From Anisakis pegreffii (Eukaryota; Nematoda; Chromadorea; Rhabditida; Anisakidae), in contig JAPYMA010001532.1 in NCBI GenBank assembly GCA_035041965.1, forward strand, positions 51,009-115,008: a DNA stretch of 64,000 bases, written 5' to 3'. Made by a program: the position numbers and the translations under genes. Below, piece by piece: positions 12,101 through 22,832 of this stretch. Position 1 is the first letter of the stretch. Every line of letters begins with the position of its first letter. Under the pieces are notes generated by a model that ran no database searches, had not been told where the DNA came from, and saw only the letters and a program-made list of their open reading frames with translations.

Positions 12101-15100
12101 GCTGGCCACGGTGGATTAAGCGGTCCTGGAGGAGCAAGCGGTCAAGGGCCAGCTGGAGCATTTGGTGGTCAAGGACAAACAGGTGGAGCTGGCAGCGGCG
12201 GAGCGGCGGCAGGTGTTAGAGGTAGGGAAGTTTGCAATCATGTTGGGGAAGTGCGTGGTATCGAAAAGCTACTCGCATCCATTTTGTCATCCACGGTAGA
12301 ACTGATCGACCTGATCTGTGTTTACTGGTGATTGAAATTCATCTGAAGTTGTGCGTTCTCACTGAACGATCATCTTTCTGCTACGCTACACAGCAGTTTA
12401 ACGTCTTCAGTGAAATTAGGAGGAATAACGATTCTATCAAGCCGTTAGAATGATTAAGCTTTTTGCGTTGAGTTTCTAAAAGATCGAGTGTTCACACCTT
12501 GTTCTTCTTGGCATCAGGCGTTTTCAAGCGTGTTATATTCATCCAGCAATAAGGTACCAAAAAAACTTTGATTATGATTAATTCGATTAAATTTTAGACT
12601 TCACGAACCTTTTCAACGTCCATTCAATTTGTTACCTTGACTCATTTACTCCTTGTAAGATATGTGTGAATCAAGATGATGAGACAATGATTACGCCTAG
12701 GTAAGATTTGACAAGAAGCTTCAATCCCATTGTTTCACCTGAACAAATCGACGTCAAACAACAATAATCCATAACTATAGTATGTATTAATTTGTTTCAG
12801 GCTGGGGTGGCGCTGGTGGTACAGGCGCAACTTATGGAACGGGAGGGAGTGGTTCTACTGTCGGTCGATCTAGCCAGGGCGGACTGGTTGGAGGTGGTGG
12901 ACAAAGCCACGGTGGGTTCAGTGGGGCGAGCGGTCAAGGTAAAGCTGGTGTAGCTGGTGGAGTTGGTGGACCAGGACAAGCGAGTGGAACTGGCCGTAAT
13001 GGAACAGTTGGTGGTTTCGGTGGAGGCAGATATGTTGGTTCAGCTGGCCACGGTGGATTAAGCGGTCCTAGAGGAGCAGGGGGCCAAGGGCCAGCTGGAG
13101 CATTTGGTGGTCAAGGACAAACAGGTGGAGCTGGCAGCGGCGGAGCGGCGGCAGGTGTTAGAGGTAGGGAAGTTTGCAATCATGTTGGGGAAGTGCGTGG
13201 TATCGAAAAGCTACTCGCATCCATTTTGTCATCCACGGTAGAACTGATCGACCTGATCTGTGTTTACTGGTGATTGAAATTCATCTGAAGTTGTGCGTTC
13301 TCACTGAACGATCATCTTTCTGCTACGCTACACAGCAGTTTAACGTCTTCAGTGAAATTAGGAGGAATAACGATTCTATCAAGCCGTTAGAATGATTAAG
13401 CTTTTTGCGTTGAGTTTCTAAAAGATCGAGTGTTCACACCTTGTTCTTCTTGGCATCAGGCGTTTTCAAGCGTGTTATATTCATCCAGCAATAAGGTACC
13501 AAAAAAACTTTGACTATGATTAATTCGATTAAATTTTAGACTTCACGAACCTTTTCAACGTCCATTCAATTTGTTACCTTGACTCATTTACTCCTTGTAA
13601 GATATGTGTGAATCAAGATGATGAGACAATGATTACGCCTAGGTAAGATTTGACAAGAAGCTTCAATCCCATTGTTTTACCTGAACAAATCGACGTCAAA
13701 CAACAATAATCCATAATTATAGTATGCATTAATTTGTTTCAGGCTGGGGTGGCGCTGGTGGTACAGGCGCAACTTATGGAACGGGAGGGAGTGGTTCTAC
13801 TGTCGGTCGATCTGGCCAGGGCGGACTGGTTGGAGGTGGTGGACAAAGCCACGGTGGGTTCAGTGGGGCGAGCGGTCAAGGTAAAGCTGGTGTAGCTGGT
13901 GGAGTTGGTGGACCAGGACAAGCGAATGGAATTGGCCGTAATGGAACAGTTGGTGGTTTCGGTGGAGGCAGATATGTTGGTTCAGCTGGCCACGGTGGAT
14001 TAAGCGGTCCTAGAGGAGCAGGGGGCCAAGGGCCAGCTGGAGCATTTGGTGGTCAAGGACAAACAGGTGGAGCTGGCAGCGGCGGAGCGGCGGCAGGTGT
14101 TAGAGGTAGGGAATTTTGCAATCATGTTGGGGAAGTGCGTGGTATCGAAAAGCTACCCGCTTCCATTTTGTCAACCACAGAACTGATCGACCTGATCTGT
14201 GCTTACTGATGATTGAAATTCATCTGAAATTGTGCGTCCGCACCGAGCAATCATTCCTCTGCTGCGCTACACAGCAGTTCAACGTCTTCAGTGAAATGAG
14301 GAGGAATAACGGTACTATCAAGATGTTAGAATGATTAAGGTTTTTGCGTTGAGCTTTCTAAAAGGTTGGGTGTTCACACCTTGTTCTTCTTGGCTCCAAG
14401 CGGTTCAGATAGTGGCTTATTCTCAAACAACAAAGCACTGCAACAGCTCGAAAATAGTTAGGTGAAGATTGCTCCTGTCAATTTGTATCTACAAACATGT
14501 GCGTCTGTCAAGACGATGGAATGATCGTGGGTCAATATATTCCAAAATTGTTTGCACTTGAGAATAAACGGAGAAGGAGCTTCAATCCTACTTTTTGTCC
14601 AGACACATTTCGACCTTAAACAACAATAATCCAGAATTATAGCATATATTCATTTCTTTCAGGTTGGGGTGGCGCTGGACCAGAGCAGTCTTTTCTTGGT
14701 GGATCTCGTTCGACCTACATGCAACGTAAGCAGAGCTTGACAATTTTTGCCTCATTCAGAATTTTACACATTGATATAGAATTCTTTGCTCTATTGATGT
14801 TCAATTGAGGATGCATTTATAGCGGATCGGGTAAAGCTACTTTGTTGTATACGCAGTGAACGAGTGATATTATTACAGCTGGATGGAAAGGTACGGGCTC
14901 CGCTGGTCAAGCTGGTATAGGAGGAGGTTACGGAACAGGAGCGAGCGGTTCTGCAGGTGAGCCTAGCATAGGCGGAATTAGCTGAACTGATGGACGGGGT
15001 CAACCAGGTGACCCCATCCACCAGTTCCACTGATCAGGTCGCTACACTAATTTGGTGCGCTGTCGCAATTCTTTTTCTCCTTCCTTGAACTGGGATTTAT

Positions 15101-15523
15101 TTTGCTTATGTGCTCCCTGAGAATCCATTAATTCTTCTCTCTCAGATCGTTGTGACCCATCACTGGTCATAACACCTATTGGGAGCTGCTGAACGCCTGT
15201 TTGCAGACGCTGATCGCTTCACTCATATCACAGAATAACGATAGCCCCGATTTTCCGTATGAACAGTGTGATAGATTGCTTCAGGTGGGACAGCAGGCTT
15301 CAGCGGAGGATCAGTCGGCGGCGGACGTGGTTTTACTGGTACAGCTGGCAGTGGTAGACCAAGCGGTTTCAGTGGGATTAGTGGACAGGGCCAATCAGCT
15401 ACAGTTGGAGGGGCTAGTGGTAGGGGACAAGGAGGCGCAACTGGTCAAACAGGAATCAGTGGGTTTGGTGGAATCGGTGGTCCAGCTGGTGGAGGTGGAC
15501 AGAATGTTGGAAGCCGAGGTTGA
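107..15523 (+). CDS. Giant glycine-rich modular repeat protein, 5'-partial, about 30 phase-1 exons
   Basis: The reading frame runs through exons 107-169, 384-575, 678-740, 955-1146, 1249-1311, 1526-1717, 1995-2186, 2289-2351, 2566-2757, 3035-3226, 3329-3391, 3606-3797, 3900-3962, 4177-4368, 4769-4987, 5627-5875, 6451-6513, 6643-7059, 7578-7637, 7778-8168, 8687-8746, 8887-9276, 10671-10733, 10855-11121, 11603-11665, 11814-12221, 12801-13163, 13743-14105, 14663-14725, 14879-14956 and 15285-15523 (TGA at 15521). All junctions are phase 1, and all internal exons but 7778-8168 are multiples of three. Two module types alternate: a 20-21 residue mini-exon with EQSFLGGSRSSYM or EQSFLGADGSAYM, and a Gly-rich body with runs such as GQGQTGGAGSSGTAAGGKG. 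The start lies left of the window. By analogy with the neighbour at 15889 it is probably a secreted, low-complexity structural protein, but that is inference. I know no family name. Splice sites are read by eye; some donors (GTTCGT, GTCCGT) are weak. Confidence 0.72.
1718..1782 (+). pseudogene. Broken mini-exon (102-bp deletion), copy 1
   Basis: After the body exon ending at 1717 this unit jumps from the start of the intron straight to the middle of the mini-exon (CATTCTTAGGTGCC). The acceptor and the first half of the mini-exon, including the EQ of the EQSFL motif, are missing. The remaining half keeps its old donor but cannot be spliced in normally, so the body exon probably joins the next body exon, which stays in frame because both junctions are phase 1. 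Confidence 0.7.
2758..2822 (+). pseudogene. Broken mini-exon (102-bp deletion), copy 2
   Basis: This is the same deletion as in the unit 1040 bp upstream, carried along by the two-unit duplication. The acceptor and first half of the mini-exon are absent while the 3' half and donor remain. Confidence 0.7.
4434..4486. repeat. Perfect 22-bp inverted repeat replacing a mini-exon acceptor
   Basis: The arms 4434-4455 and 4465-4486 are exact reverse complements, separated by a 9-nt loop. The right arm lies where other units have the splice acceptor and the first half of the mini-exon; the left arm is ordinary intron sequence shared with the other units. The mini-exon of this unit is therefore destroyed. 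A fold-back copy of the upstream intron during replication would explain it (inference). Confidence 0.9.
5411..5473 (+). pseudogene. Decayed mini-exon with both splice sites altered
   Basis: The 63-nt sequence still encodes the module (EQSFLGGSRSSYM) without a stop. Its acceptor reads TTTTGAG rather than TTTTCAG, and the donor GT seen in sister copies (CAAC|GTCAGT) is AT here (CAAC|ATCAGT). It was probably skipped from the mRNA but is recently lost, since the coding part is intact. Confidence 0.6.
7060..9277 (+). repeat. 1109-bp tandem duplication inside the glycine-rich gene
   Basis: The segments 7060-8168 and 8169-9277 each hold one intron, a 60-nt mini-exon (7578-7637, 8687-8746), a second intron and a body exon (from 7778 and 8887). 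Introns are identical over hundreds of bases. The copies differ near the 3' end of the body exon, where the first copy is a mosaic. Confidence 0.9.
7778..8168 (+). pseudogene. Body exon with +1 frameshift
   Basis: The exon is 391 nt, one more than its duplicate at 8887-9276 (390 nt), and is the only internal exon of the gene not divisible by three. An extra base at about 8060 (TTGAGCAGATCC, against TTGAGCAGTCC or TTGAGCGATCC in sisters) moves the frame from Gly-rich to Arg/Trp-rich sequence, ending in TAA at 8164-8166. Because both flanking introns are phase 1, skipping this exon would restore the frame. An assembly error in the repeat is possible. Confidence 0.6.
9586..10410. mobile_element. 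Insertion of about 825 bp in an intron, unidentified
   Basis: The intron after the exon ending at 9276 matches sister introns up to GTGGCTTA (about 9584) and again from TCATATTC (about 10411). The sequence between has no counterpart in any sister intron and is A/G-rich. I see no clear terminal repeats, target duplication or transposase reading frame, so calling it a transposon relic is inference. Confidence 0.4.
12222..14105 (+). repeat. 942-bp tandem duplication carrying a fused exon
   Basis: The segments 12222-13163 and 13164-14105 are near-identical and each contains an intron plus a 363-nt exon (12801-13163, 13743-14105). That exon begins like a mini-exon (GCTGGGGTGGCGCTGG) but continues directly into body sequence (GTACAGGCGCAACTTATGG). 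The EQSFLGG motif and one intron are missing, and the frame is kept. Confidence 0.88.
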
Positions 15524-15857
15524 GTCAACGAAAAATATTGCAGTGGAAAAATGAGAAATGTTCCTTTAGGAAAAAATCCTTTAAAGAAAGGATTCTTCTT
15601 TTAGAGTTCACTAGATCAATTCCGACTCATCATCACTTAGATGGGAGCAACATGTTGTAGATGAAATTGTTACGTTGGGAATTTGAGGTGTAATAGGTTT
15701 GAGGAAGTGGATTTCTGAGACGAATTATTGTTTGAGACTAGGTAAGATTACGACGTGGAATTAGGAGAAATTGTGTTCACAAAACACTCACATAAAATAG
15801 TCGAAAATGAAGGCCCTTGAGAGCAAATCAACCAGAATCAACTGCCATTTTCTGTAA

Positions 15858-15872
15858 AATAAATTGAATAAA
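15858..15872 (+). terminator. Two candidate polyadenylation signals (AATAAA)
   Basis: AATAAA occurs at 15858-15863 and 15867-15872, about 340 nt after the stop codon of the large glycine-rich gene. The next gene's ATG lies only about 17 nt further on, after TGACAG, which could serve as a trans-splice acceptor. Confidence 0.45.
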
Positions 15873-15888
15873 CTGACAGATAGCCTGG

Positions 15889-17051
15889 ATGATGTTGTTC
15901 CGAGAACTAATCATACTCTCACTTCACATTGCCTTATTTCATGGTAATCATTTGCAAAAGTTTTCCAAAAAAGACGGATTTATTACAGGCGGAAGTGGCG
16001 CTGCATCCGAACAATGGTCCATTGGTAGTTCTCGTTCATGTTACATGATGCCAGGTACATTCTGTCGTCTCAACGGAAGGGGTTTTAAGTCGTTTGTTCC
16101 AGATTTTTAAAACTATTTTCCAGTGATCGCGTTGTCGCTTTATGGATGAGTAAACCACAAGAAAAATCATTATTTTTCGACAAATTCCGCTCATTTTGAG
16201 CGCAGAAGTATCGAATGAAGAAATTCATCGAGAGAATTCAACGTCCATCGTTTCTTCGCATGAAACTGAACATATATGTCGAATGCACGTGGGTTATTAT
16301 GACCATTTCAAGGAGAACGCACTGGCGGTCCATCTCAAGGAAGATACACTGGCGGTCCATCTCAAGGAAGAAGCACTGGCGGTATGGGGGGAGCAGGAGG
16401 AAATGCCAGACCATCAAGGAGAAGCACCTATGCCACTGGCGTTATTGCTCACGGTATAGCAGGCAGCAGCTACGTTATGGATAATCAGCGTGTTCCGCAA
16501 GCAGGGAGAGGAGGTGCTTATTCTGTACATTTTTTGCTGCTTGAAATTTTACTTTCGCATATTCCGATGTTTTTATGATCTCTAAATTGCCTTTATTCTT
16601 CATGCAGATCAATGATGAATAATCAGTTCCACTCAATCCTCTATCGTTAATGAGCCTAATTCTGAACTGTTTGTTTCTCGACCGATTAGGTTCATCGCTT
16701 TATCAACAGTTGAAAAATGTGTTCCTCTATGTTGCATTTCGCTGTAAACGATCCAATCGTTGTAAACTGAATCAGTGATCAGATGAAATCTTGCAAAGCT
16801 GAACTTCATCCGTTGAATTCTGCAAATCTTGCAAAAATAGGAGTATATCTTATTCCCGAAGATGGAACAACCGAACAAATGTTGAACCATTTGACTGAAT
16901 TCAGTGAGAATTTTGAAGTACCATTGAAAAAGCGTTTGGAACAATCAACAACAATTGTTGTTATAATCCGATTTCAGGTGCTCAACCACAAGCAACCTCA
17001 AATCAGCCGCGTGGCCCGGATAAATTCGTCCAATCAGTTTACTTCAGATGA
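15889..17051 (+). CDS. Small secreted glycine-rich protein of the same mini-exon family
   Basis: Exons are 15889-15943, 15989-16054, 16313-16513 and 16978-17051 (TGA 17049), all joined in phase 1, giving about 131 residues. The first exon encodes MMLFRELIILSLHIALFHG, a typical signal peptide. The second is a mini-exon relative (SEQWSIGSSRSCYMM) of the EQSFLGGSRSSYM modules upstream. The third starts with a 9-residue repeat (TGGPSQGRY, TGGPSQGRS) and is Gly/Arg/Ser-rich. The last encodes a short Gln/Pro tail. A tiny alternative last exon (16608-16615, Asp-Gln-stop) is also in phase. The gene lies head to tail behind the giant gene and probably shows what that gene's missing 5' end looks like. 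The acceptor before 16313 (TTTCAAG) is slightly atypical. Confidence 0.55.
16321..16383 (+). repeat. 27-bp coding tandem repeat, two full copies plus a part
   Basis: The unit ACTGGCGGTCCATCTCAAGG plus seven bases is present at 16321-16347 and 16348-16374, then the first nine bases again at 16375. It encodes TGGPSQGR(Y/S). Confidence 0.85.
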
Positions 17052-17614
17052 ATTTAACACGATCCATATTGTCCTATTGATCTTGATCTCTCTGTGCACA
17101 TTTTGCATAATGAAATAAAACAATTATTTCAAAGCACTGTCTGCTCATTCTGGTTCATTGATATAATCTCGCATTATACCAACTTACGAGAAACAACTGC
17201 GACGTTATATACTCATATTTCTTGGTTCGATTTGCTTCCCAATTTTACGTTATTGCTAGCTTCGAGAAAACAATACGATGAATTGCACGATGAAATGTTG
17301 CTGGATTTATGAGGATGATCATAGGTTGCTTCGAAAGTATGAACGACAGCTTGCATAAAGAAACTGTTCAATATCAGAAACTGCCCATTGTTGGTTGGAT
17401 GGGATTCAGTTTGATTTATTGATGCATACATGTTTGTGCGTATATAATGGAAAATGGATATCCGAAAACATAATGTATAGATAAGTGATTGCCATAGAGG
17501 ATGGTTTTGTTGCTAGGATCCCGAACAACGAGTCCATTTGGATGCGACTGATACCCATTTTGGTGGATCATTCTGTTGTTGCTCTGTTGTGTGCCTCTCG
17601 ACGAACAACTCACG
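17052..17614. other. Intergenic spacer
   Basis: This lies between the small glycine-rich gene and the coiled-coil gene. I see no exon or RNA gene. The promoter of the downstream gene should lie here, but no recognisable element stands out. Confidence 0.4.
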
Positions 17615-20600
17615 ATGGGAAGTGGTTCGAGTTCGATTAAGAAAAAAGTATTCTCTTCATCTCATCAGAAACTTTGCTATCAATGACTGACTTCTTCCGG
17701 CTTTAGCCAGATATTTGGGTTCCGTAAAATGTATCAAGCTTTCACTTGATAATCACCAGAACCAGACGACTGTTTAAAACCACAGTCTCATGTATTTAAG
17801 GCCATCTGTTCAGGTGAAGAAAGAAAATCGGAAGAACTCTATAAAACCAGTCGAAGATGTTCAATCATCTGAACAACTGACGACCGATGATAACGCTGAA
17901 ATAGAGAAAGAAGAGGAAATCAAAGTAAATGGCGACAAATCACCTGAAAATGGTGAAAAAATCTCCCTCACTGATGGAATTATCCAGGTTCGGCTAACCT
18001 GAAGTGATCGCTTTCTGCGATGAACCCTTCATATTTATTAACAGTTCAATTTCTTGTCTGTTAGAAATGTGTAACCAACAATGAATCGAGTTCAACTTCA
18101 TTTAAGATGCGATAACATGTCATTCTCGTACTCGCCATTCAAAACATCATTATCACGAATGAAAGGTTTCAGGATTACATCAATCTGGAGAAGGCCATCT
18201 ATAGACTGGAACGGAAGAACGTTCTAAAGAAATACGAAGCGAAGACGATATTTGCAGATGAGATCAAAAAGACTCTCGATCAACTCGAGGCCACCTTCAA
18301 GGAACTCAAAAAGCAGACGTTTGTCTCATTCTAGTGCACCTGCCAAACCATTAATCAAACAAACCACTCTAAATTTCCTTCCATCTTTGCCGCAATTTAA
18401 CGGAAATAAGCACAAAACATACCAGTGAACATCGCCAATATCGCGCGACAATAGCGTTGATATTTCTGAGCGGTGCAGCAGATGTGCTCGGTGCGCTCCG
18501 CTCAAAAATGAAATGCATTGGCCCTTGAGTAGTGGAATCCGTCAGACGATGAATATGAATTGTTCGATTTCAAATGCTGAAAACTCTGTGACTGAATCAG
18601 ACTGGCATTGCGTTATTCCCGCACAAACTTTCTTTACTTAACAAATCGATCAGAAGATGTTCTGGCAAGCATTACTTTGATCACCAACTTTCTGTTTCCA
18701 TCATCTTCGGTCATCTGAACGATTTTATATGAGCCATAGTTTTTTTACAGCGAAAAAGAAAAGGCAGACGTCGAAAACATTGAACAACCATCAGTGAGGT
18801 CGTTTCTGAAACAGCAAGTACATTTGCACGTTATCAGTATATTTAATGCTCATTCAGCTAAATCAAATGGCTTAAATGATAGCAGTCATTACTGAGCCAT
18901 TTTGTTTGCATTTCCCTGTTACGATTCGGAGTAAGATTCAGCGACATTTCCAATTAGAAAGATGATCGGTTTCTCATTTCATGCTACGATTCACTTGAGC
19001 TCAATACAGTGCATTTCAGGGAACATGGGATGATCGTTTCAACAAAGAACAACGAGATTATCTAGATGCGTTGAATAAGCAGGAAGTAGCCGAGAAAGTC
19101 TGCTTATATGAACTAATTCAATGAATTTAGGGAGAAACTTTGGAATGAATACTGAAAAATGATCCGAGCTAGATGCTCCTCTCATGATGCCCGAAACAGT
19201 TAATTGAGTGGCCTGCTATAATCCACACAGAAGGATAGGCACTGACCTTGATTTCAGCACTAACTAAACGTTTTGATTTCTCATGACTGATCACTCGATT
19301 CGTTGAATTTCTTTTTGAGTATTTCTCGTTTAAAACTCTTCGCTACAAAAAACGAACATTTTTGATGATTGATGAGGTATCCCATTGTTTCTCAGATCTA
19401 CATGAAACCTACAAAATTGAGGAGATGGATGGTGCAAGAAAGCAGTATGAGAGAGCGGCACGAATCGCTGAAATTTATAAACAACAATGTGACAACTTGA
19501 AAGAATTGTACGAGAAGCAGGATGAAATGCTGAGTAAATACAAAATTCCATTTTCGTTCCACTTCCATCGTTTAACAATACGACTAAAATTTTGCATCGC
19601 ACGAAACGAGTCTAGAGCGCATTAACCTTTAACTTATAGCCTTTCATGTGTTCAATGATTATAGCTAGGTCTCAATTCCTACTCAGTTGATGTAAAATTA
19701 CGTGTTAAATATGATTTAGCCACAATATTCGGTTCCGATTACGCCAGTGAAAAGGAAAACCGATTGGAAGCTGCTCTGGACGATGCTACTGATTGGCAAC
19801 AACGCGTCTCATTGGCCAAGTTCAAATGGACCAATGGACGGGTGCTGCTTGTCCATGCTTGTACACAAATGGCGTTCGGTATAGCCAGATGGTCTGAGCT
19901 TGAACAAATGGATCCGAGGTTTCAATCACATTCTATCAATGCGATTCGTTTTGATTCGTTCCTTGGAACGGATAAAACAGTTATTTGGAATGATTTGTTT
20001 CATTTGTTATAAGCATGATCAATTTTGATCATTTGAGAGTAAATCCCGCATGGTGGTGAAATTCATTTAGATGGGTCTGATCAGTCGATCAATAAAGTTT
20101 TAGTCAGATTCCGCTTTGCTGAACCATCAAAACATGTTCTTACTAAAGTTTTCGGAAAGTCAGCAGACTATGTATGGAGTATACAATACGAAATGATTTC
20201 GTTCTGGAGGTTTATGCCGAGAAAATTATAATTTAGCAATACAAGGATGAGATATTTCGCGGCCGCTGAAGCAAGAAACAATTTCATCGCAGCAGCACAA
20301 AACGTTCAATCGTGCAGAGTTTATTTGGGCAAAGTTCGTGAAATGAAAAAAATTTTACTTTTGTTACGGGCTCGTTACCGAGCTTTTGGTCGTTCTGCTT
20401 TCCCGAAGAAGTGATAAAAGACCTTGCTGTGTGAACCTTTTGAATGCTTGAAATTGATTGAAATAAAAAAATCCGTCTTATAATCAGCTACACAAAAATT
20501 TTGGTTTGTTTTAGCGTATCAGCCACATTGATTGATCATCTCTTACAATTTTCATTAGCTGATTGCCAAGACGAATTTCTGGTTGAAATTTTTCGTTTAG

Positions 20601-22832
20601 CTTCAATTTCCTTCGACGACTCAAGTGGTTGTATTGGTTGAAACTAGATTTCGTTGGCCTTATTTTTGATGAAGATATACTGTAGTTCAAATCGCTTTGA
20701 AATGGGACCAAATTGCGACCGAAACTCTTATCATGCGATATTTTTGCTTTTATAAGACTACATCGGCCCCCAAACGAATGCGAAATTTGTGACTAATAGT
20801 ATGGAGTGGTGCATCGATCGAATTATAGGTTCAGTTCCCATATTGCACTGAAGAAGAAATGTCAACGATGAATGAAACGCTAAATAGCGCATTCAGTGAT
20901 ATCCAATCAAATAGTACACTGAAAAAGGCGCTCGACGTTTACAAGAACGTTCATAAAAAGGTTTAGCTCGATATCTTCATCCAATTGAATCGTTTACAAA
21001 TGCTCGGATAAAAACTTCTCTATTATTATCATTATTGTTATTACAAAAACATTAATCATTTCCCCTTAAGATTCAGGTGTGCTATTTACAGAGTGACTTT
21101 GGTGGAATTTCACTTGTGAATCAGTTGAATCAGTTCATGCTCTCGTTTCATGTTGACCATTGAATTCGATCAAAGTCACCAAGCAAAAGAAATCAGCCTT
21201 AAAATAGATTTTTTAAAATTCTTTCAGTTAGCCTCTCTTTTGCAATGGTTCGATAAGGTGATCAACGATACAATTTTGAAGGATCTGGAAAAGGCGGATA
21301 ATGAGGTTCGATCTTGTTTACAACAGTCCGCTCATTCCGTCAAATGCGGCTGAGTGCATTTTCATTGTGATTCTACGACTATTCTCAACAGTCTATCAGT
21401 TGTTCAGATTGCAAAGAAACAAAAACAACTGCGAGAGGAACGTTTAGCGTTGATGAAGAAAAAGGTTAAATCGGAAATGAGTCGTGACTTGAAGATCGTT
21501 TATGATGAAGGCGATAGTGAAGATGATTTCGAGGCTGAAATTCTCGCTTTGGAGGCAGAAAAAATAGATAATAACGAAGAACAACCAGGAAATGATCTGT
21601 CTGTAAGTCGAAACCAATTCTGGGTTTGAGGACTACTTCTAAACGGCGTGCTTTCGAAAAAGATGAGAATTTGTTCTTATTCCCTAGTTATTATTATTAT
21701 TGAGTATTTTTCATAAAGAATCTTCTTCCAAGCATTGTTTTTGACAGCTAGGCAGAGATATTTTATTCTTCTGGAGGTAATTGTCCAAAATTATAGGAAA
21801 TACTCAATTTATCTCAGCCGGATGGGCGTCAATCCTCACCAGTCCCACGTTCGAAACTAGCTCCAATACCTGATAAAGACGCCTTGTTTGGTTAGTTCAG
21901 AATGAATCACTTGAAGATGCTCTGATCTTACTACGATCGTTCAATTTAGTTGAAATGCTTGGCGTCATGTGTTATCCGAATTATGAAAGATTACTGCCAG
22001 CATTTCATCACTCGAATTTGCGCCGCCAACTTCATTTCGCTCCCCTCATTTCATTGCCACAAATACTCCGTTCTCATTATCCCCTTCGGGAACATAATCG
22101 AAAATGATTCGAAATTTCCACAACTTAACCACATTCCGACTGAATTTTCATCCAAATATGATAACTAGCACACATGGGGCGATGTCTCAGACTAACTTTA
22201 TCGATGAAAATGGGCCCTAATGATGCTTGAATTCAAGTTGATGTTAGTCGGAATTCGTTCAGTGAATCTCATATGAGAATCCGATATCATCCGAGTTGCA
22301 TTAATATAATGCAGCCCACTTGACGTGTCAGTTGCTCCAGTAATGAAGTGCAAACAGTTGCTGAATGAAATATGATCGCATGATCGAAATACTTGAAGGA
22401 GATGTAAAGCAAAAACTGGATGAATATGACAACACAAGAAAAGCGCTTGAGAAGAGAAACAATTTACAGCGTGAAAAACATCAGATCGAACTTCAGGTTG
22501 ACTTCCAATAGTATTTCATCAAAGGCACGAGTTCACTCGTCCATATCCATCTTTGCAGTTGAATTCAGACTGAAAAAATGGTTTCTGTCATCGTGTTTTT
22601 AGGGTCAATTTGAAAGATAGCAAATTTCATTGCGTTCCTTGTTTTATGTAACATTTTGACTGAACCATTTTATAAGTCACCGAACAATATAAAAAACTGG
22701 CTACCATGCTAATGTGGAAATTTCTTTAAGGAAAAGATTCGCATTCGATCGCAGAACGGGCGTCGCAGTCGTGCACAACGCAGAGATTCCATTATGCCAG
22801 TTGAAGATGTGGTCCCTCCTGTTGATGCATGA
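17615..22832 (+). CDS. Predicted myristoylated coiled-coil protein, family not recognised
   Basis: Proposed exons: 17615-17647, 17814-17987, 18173-18318, 18751-18817, 19020 to about 19097, 19396-19533, 19721 (or 19666)-19918, 20246-20333, 20835-20960, 21228-21305, 21408-21602, 21818-21890, 22341-22496 and 22731-22832 (TGA 22830). Phases match at nearly every junction (0,0,2,0, then 1,2,0,0,0,0,1,0). The protein starts MGSGSSSIKKK, a fair N-myristoylation motif. An acidic Lys/Glu segment follows, then long helical stretches (KKTLDQLEATFKELKK, ARKQYERAARIAEIYKQQ, IAKKQKQLREERLALMKKK) and a basic tail (RSQNGRRSRAQRRD). The acidic patch DEGDSEDDFEAEILALEAE lies near residue 400. The junction between the exons at 19020 and 19396 does not match in phase, so a short exon may be missing. 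Function unknown; a membrane-tethered scaffold is only a guess. Confidence 0.55.
22341..22496 (+). pseudogene. Exon of the coiled-coil gene with an apparent 1-base insertion
   Basis: Entering in phase 1 from 21890, the exon reads VMKCKQLLNE and then hits TGA near 22373. Dropping one A of the AAA at about 22368-22370 gives a continuous coiled coil (YDRMIEILEGDVKQKLDEY) that exits in phase 0, as the last exon needs. The exon is 156 nt where 155 is expected. This is either a sequencing error or a true disabling change. Confidence 0.5.
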
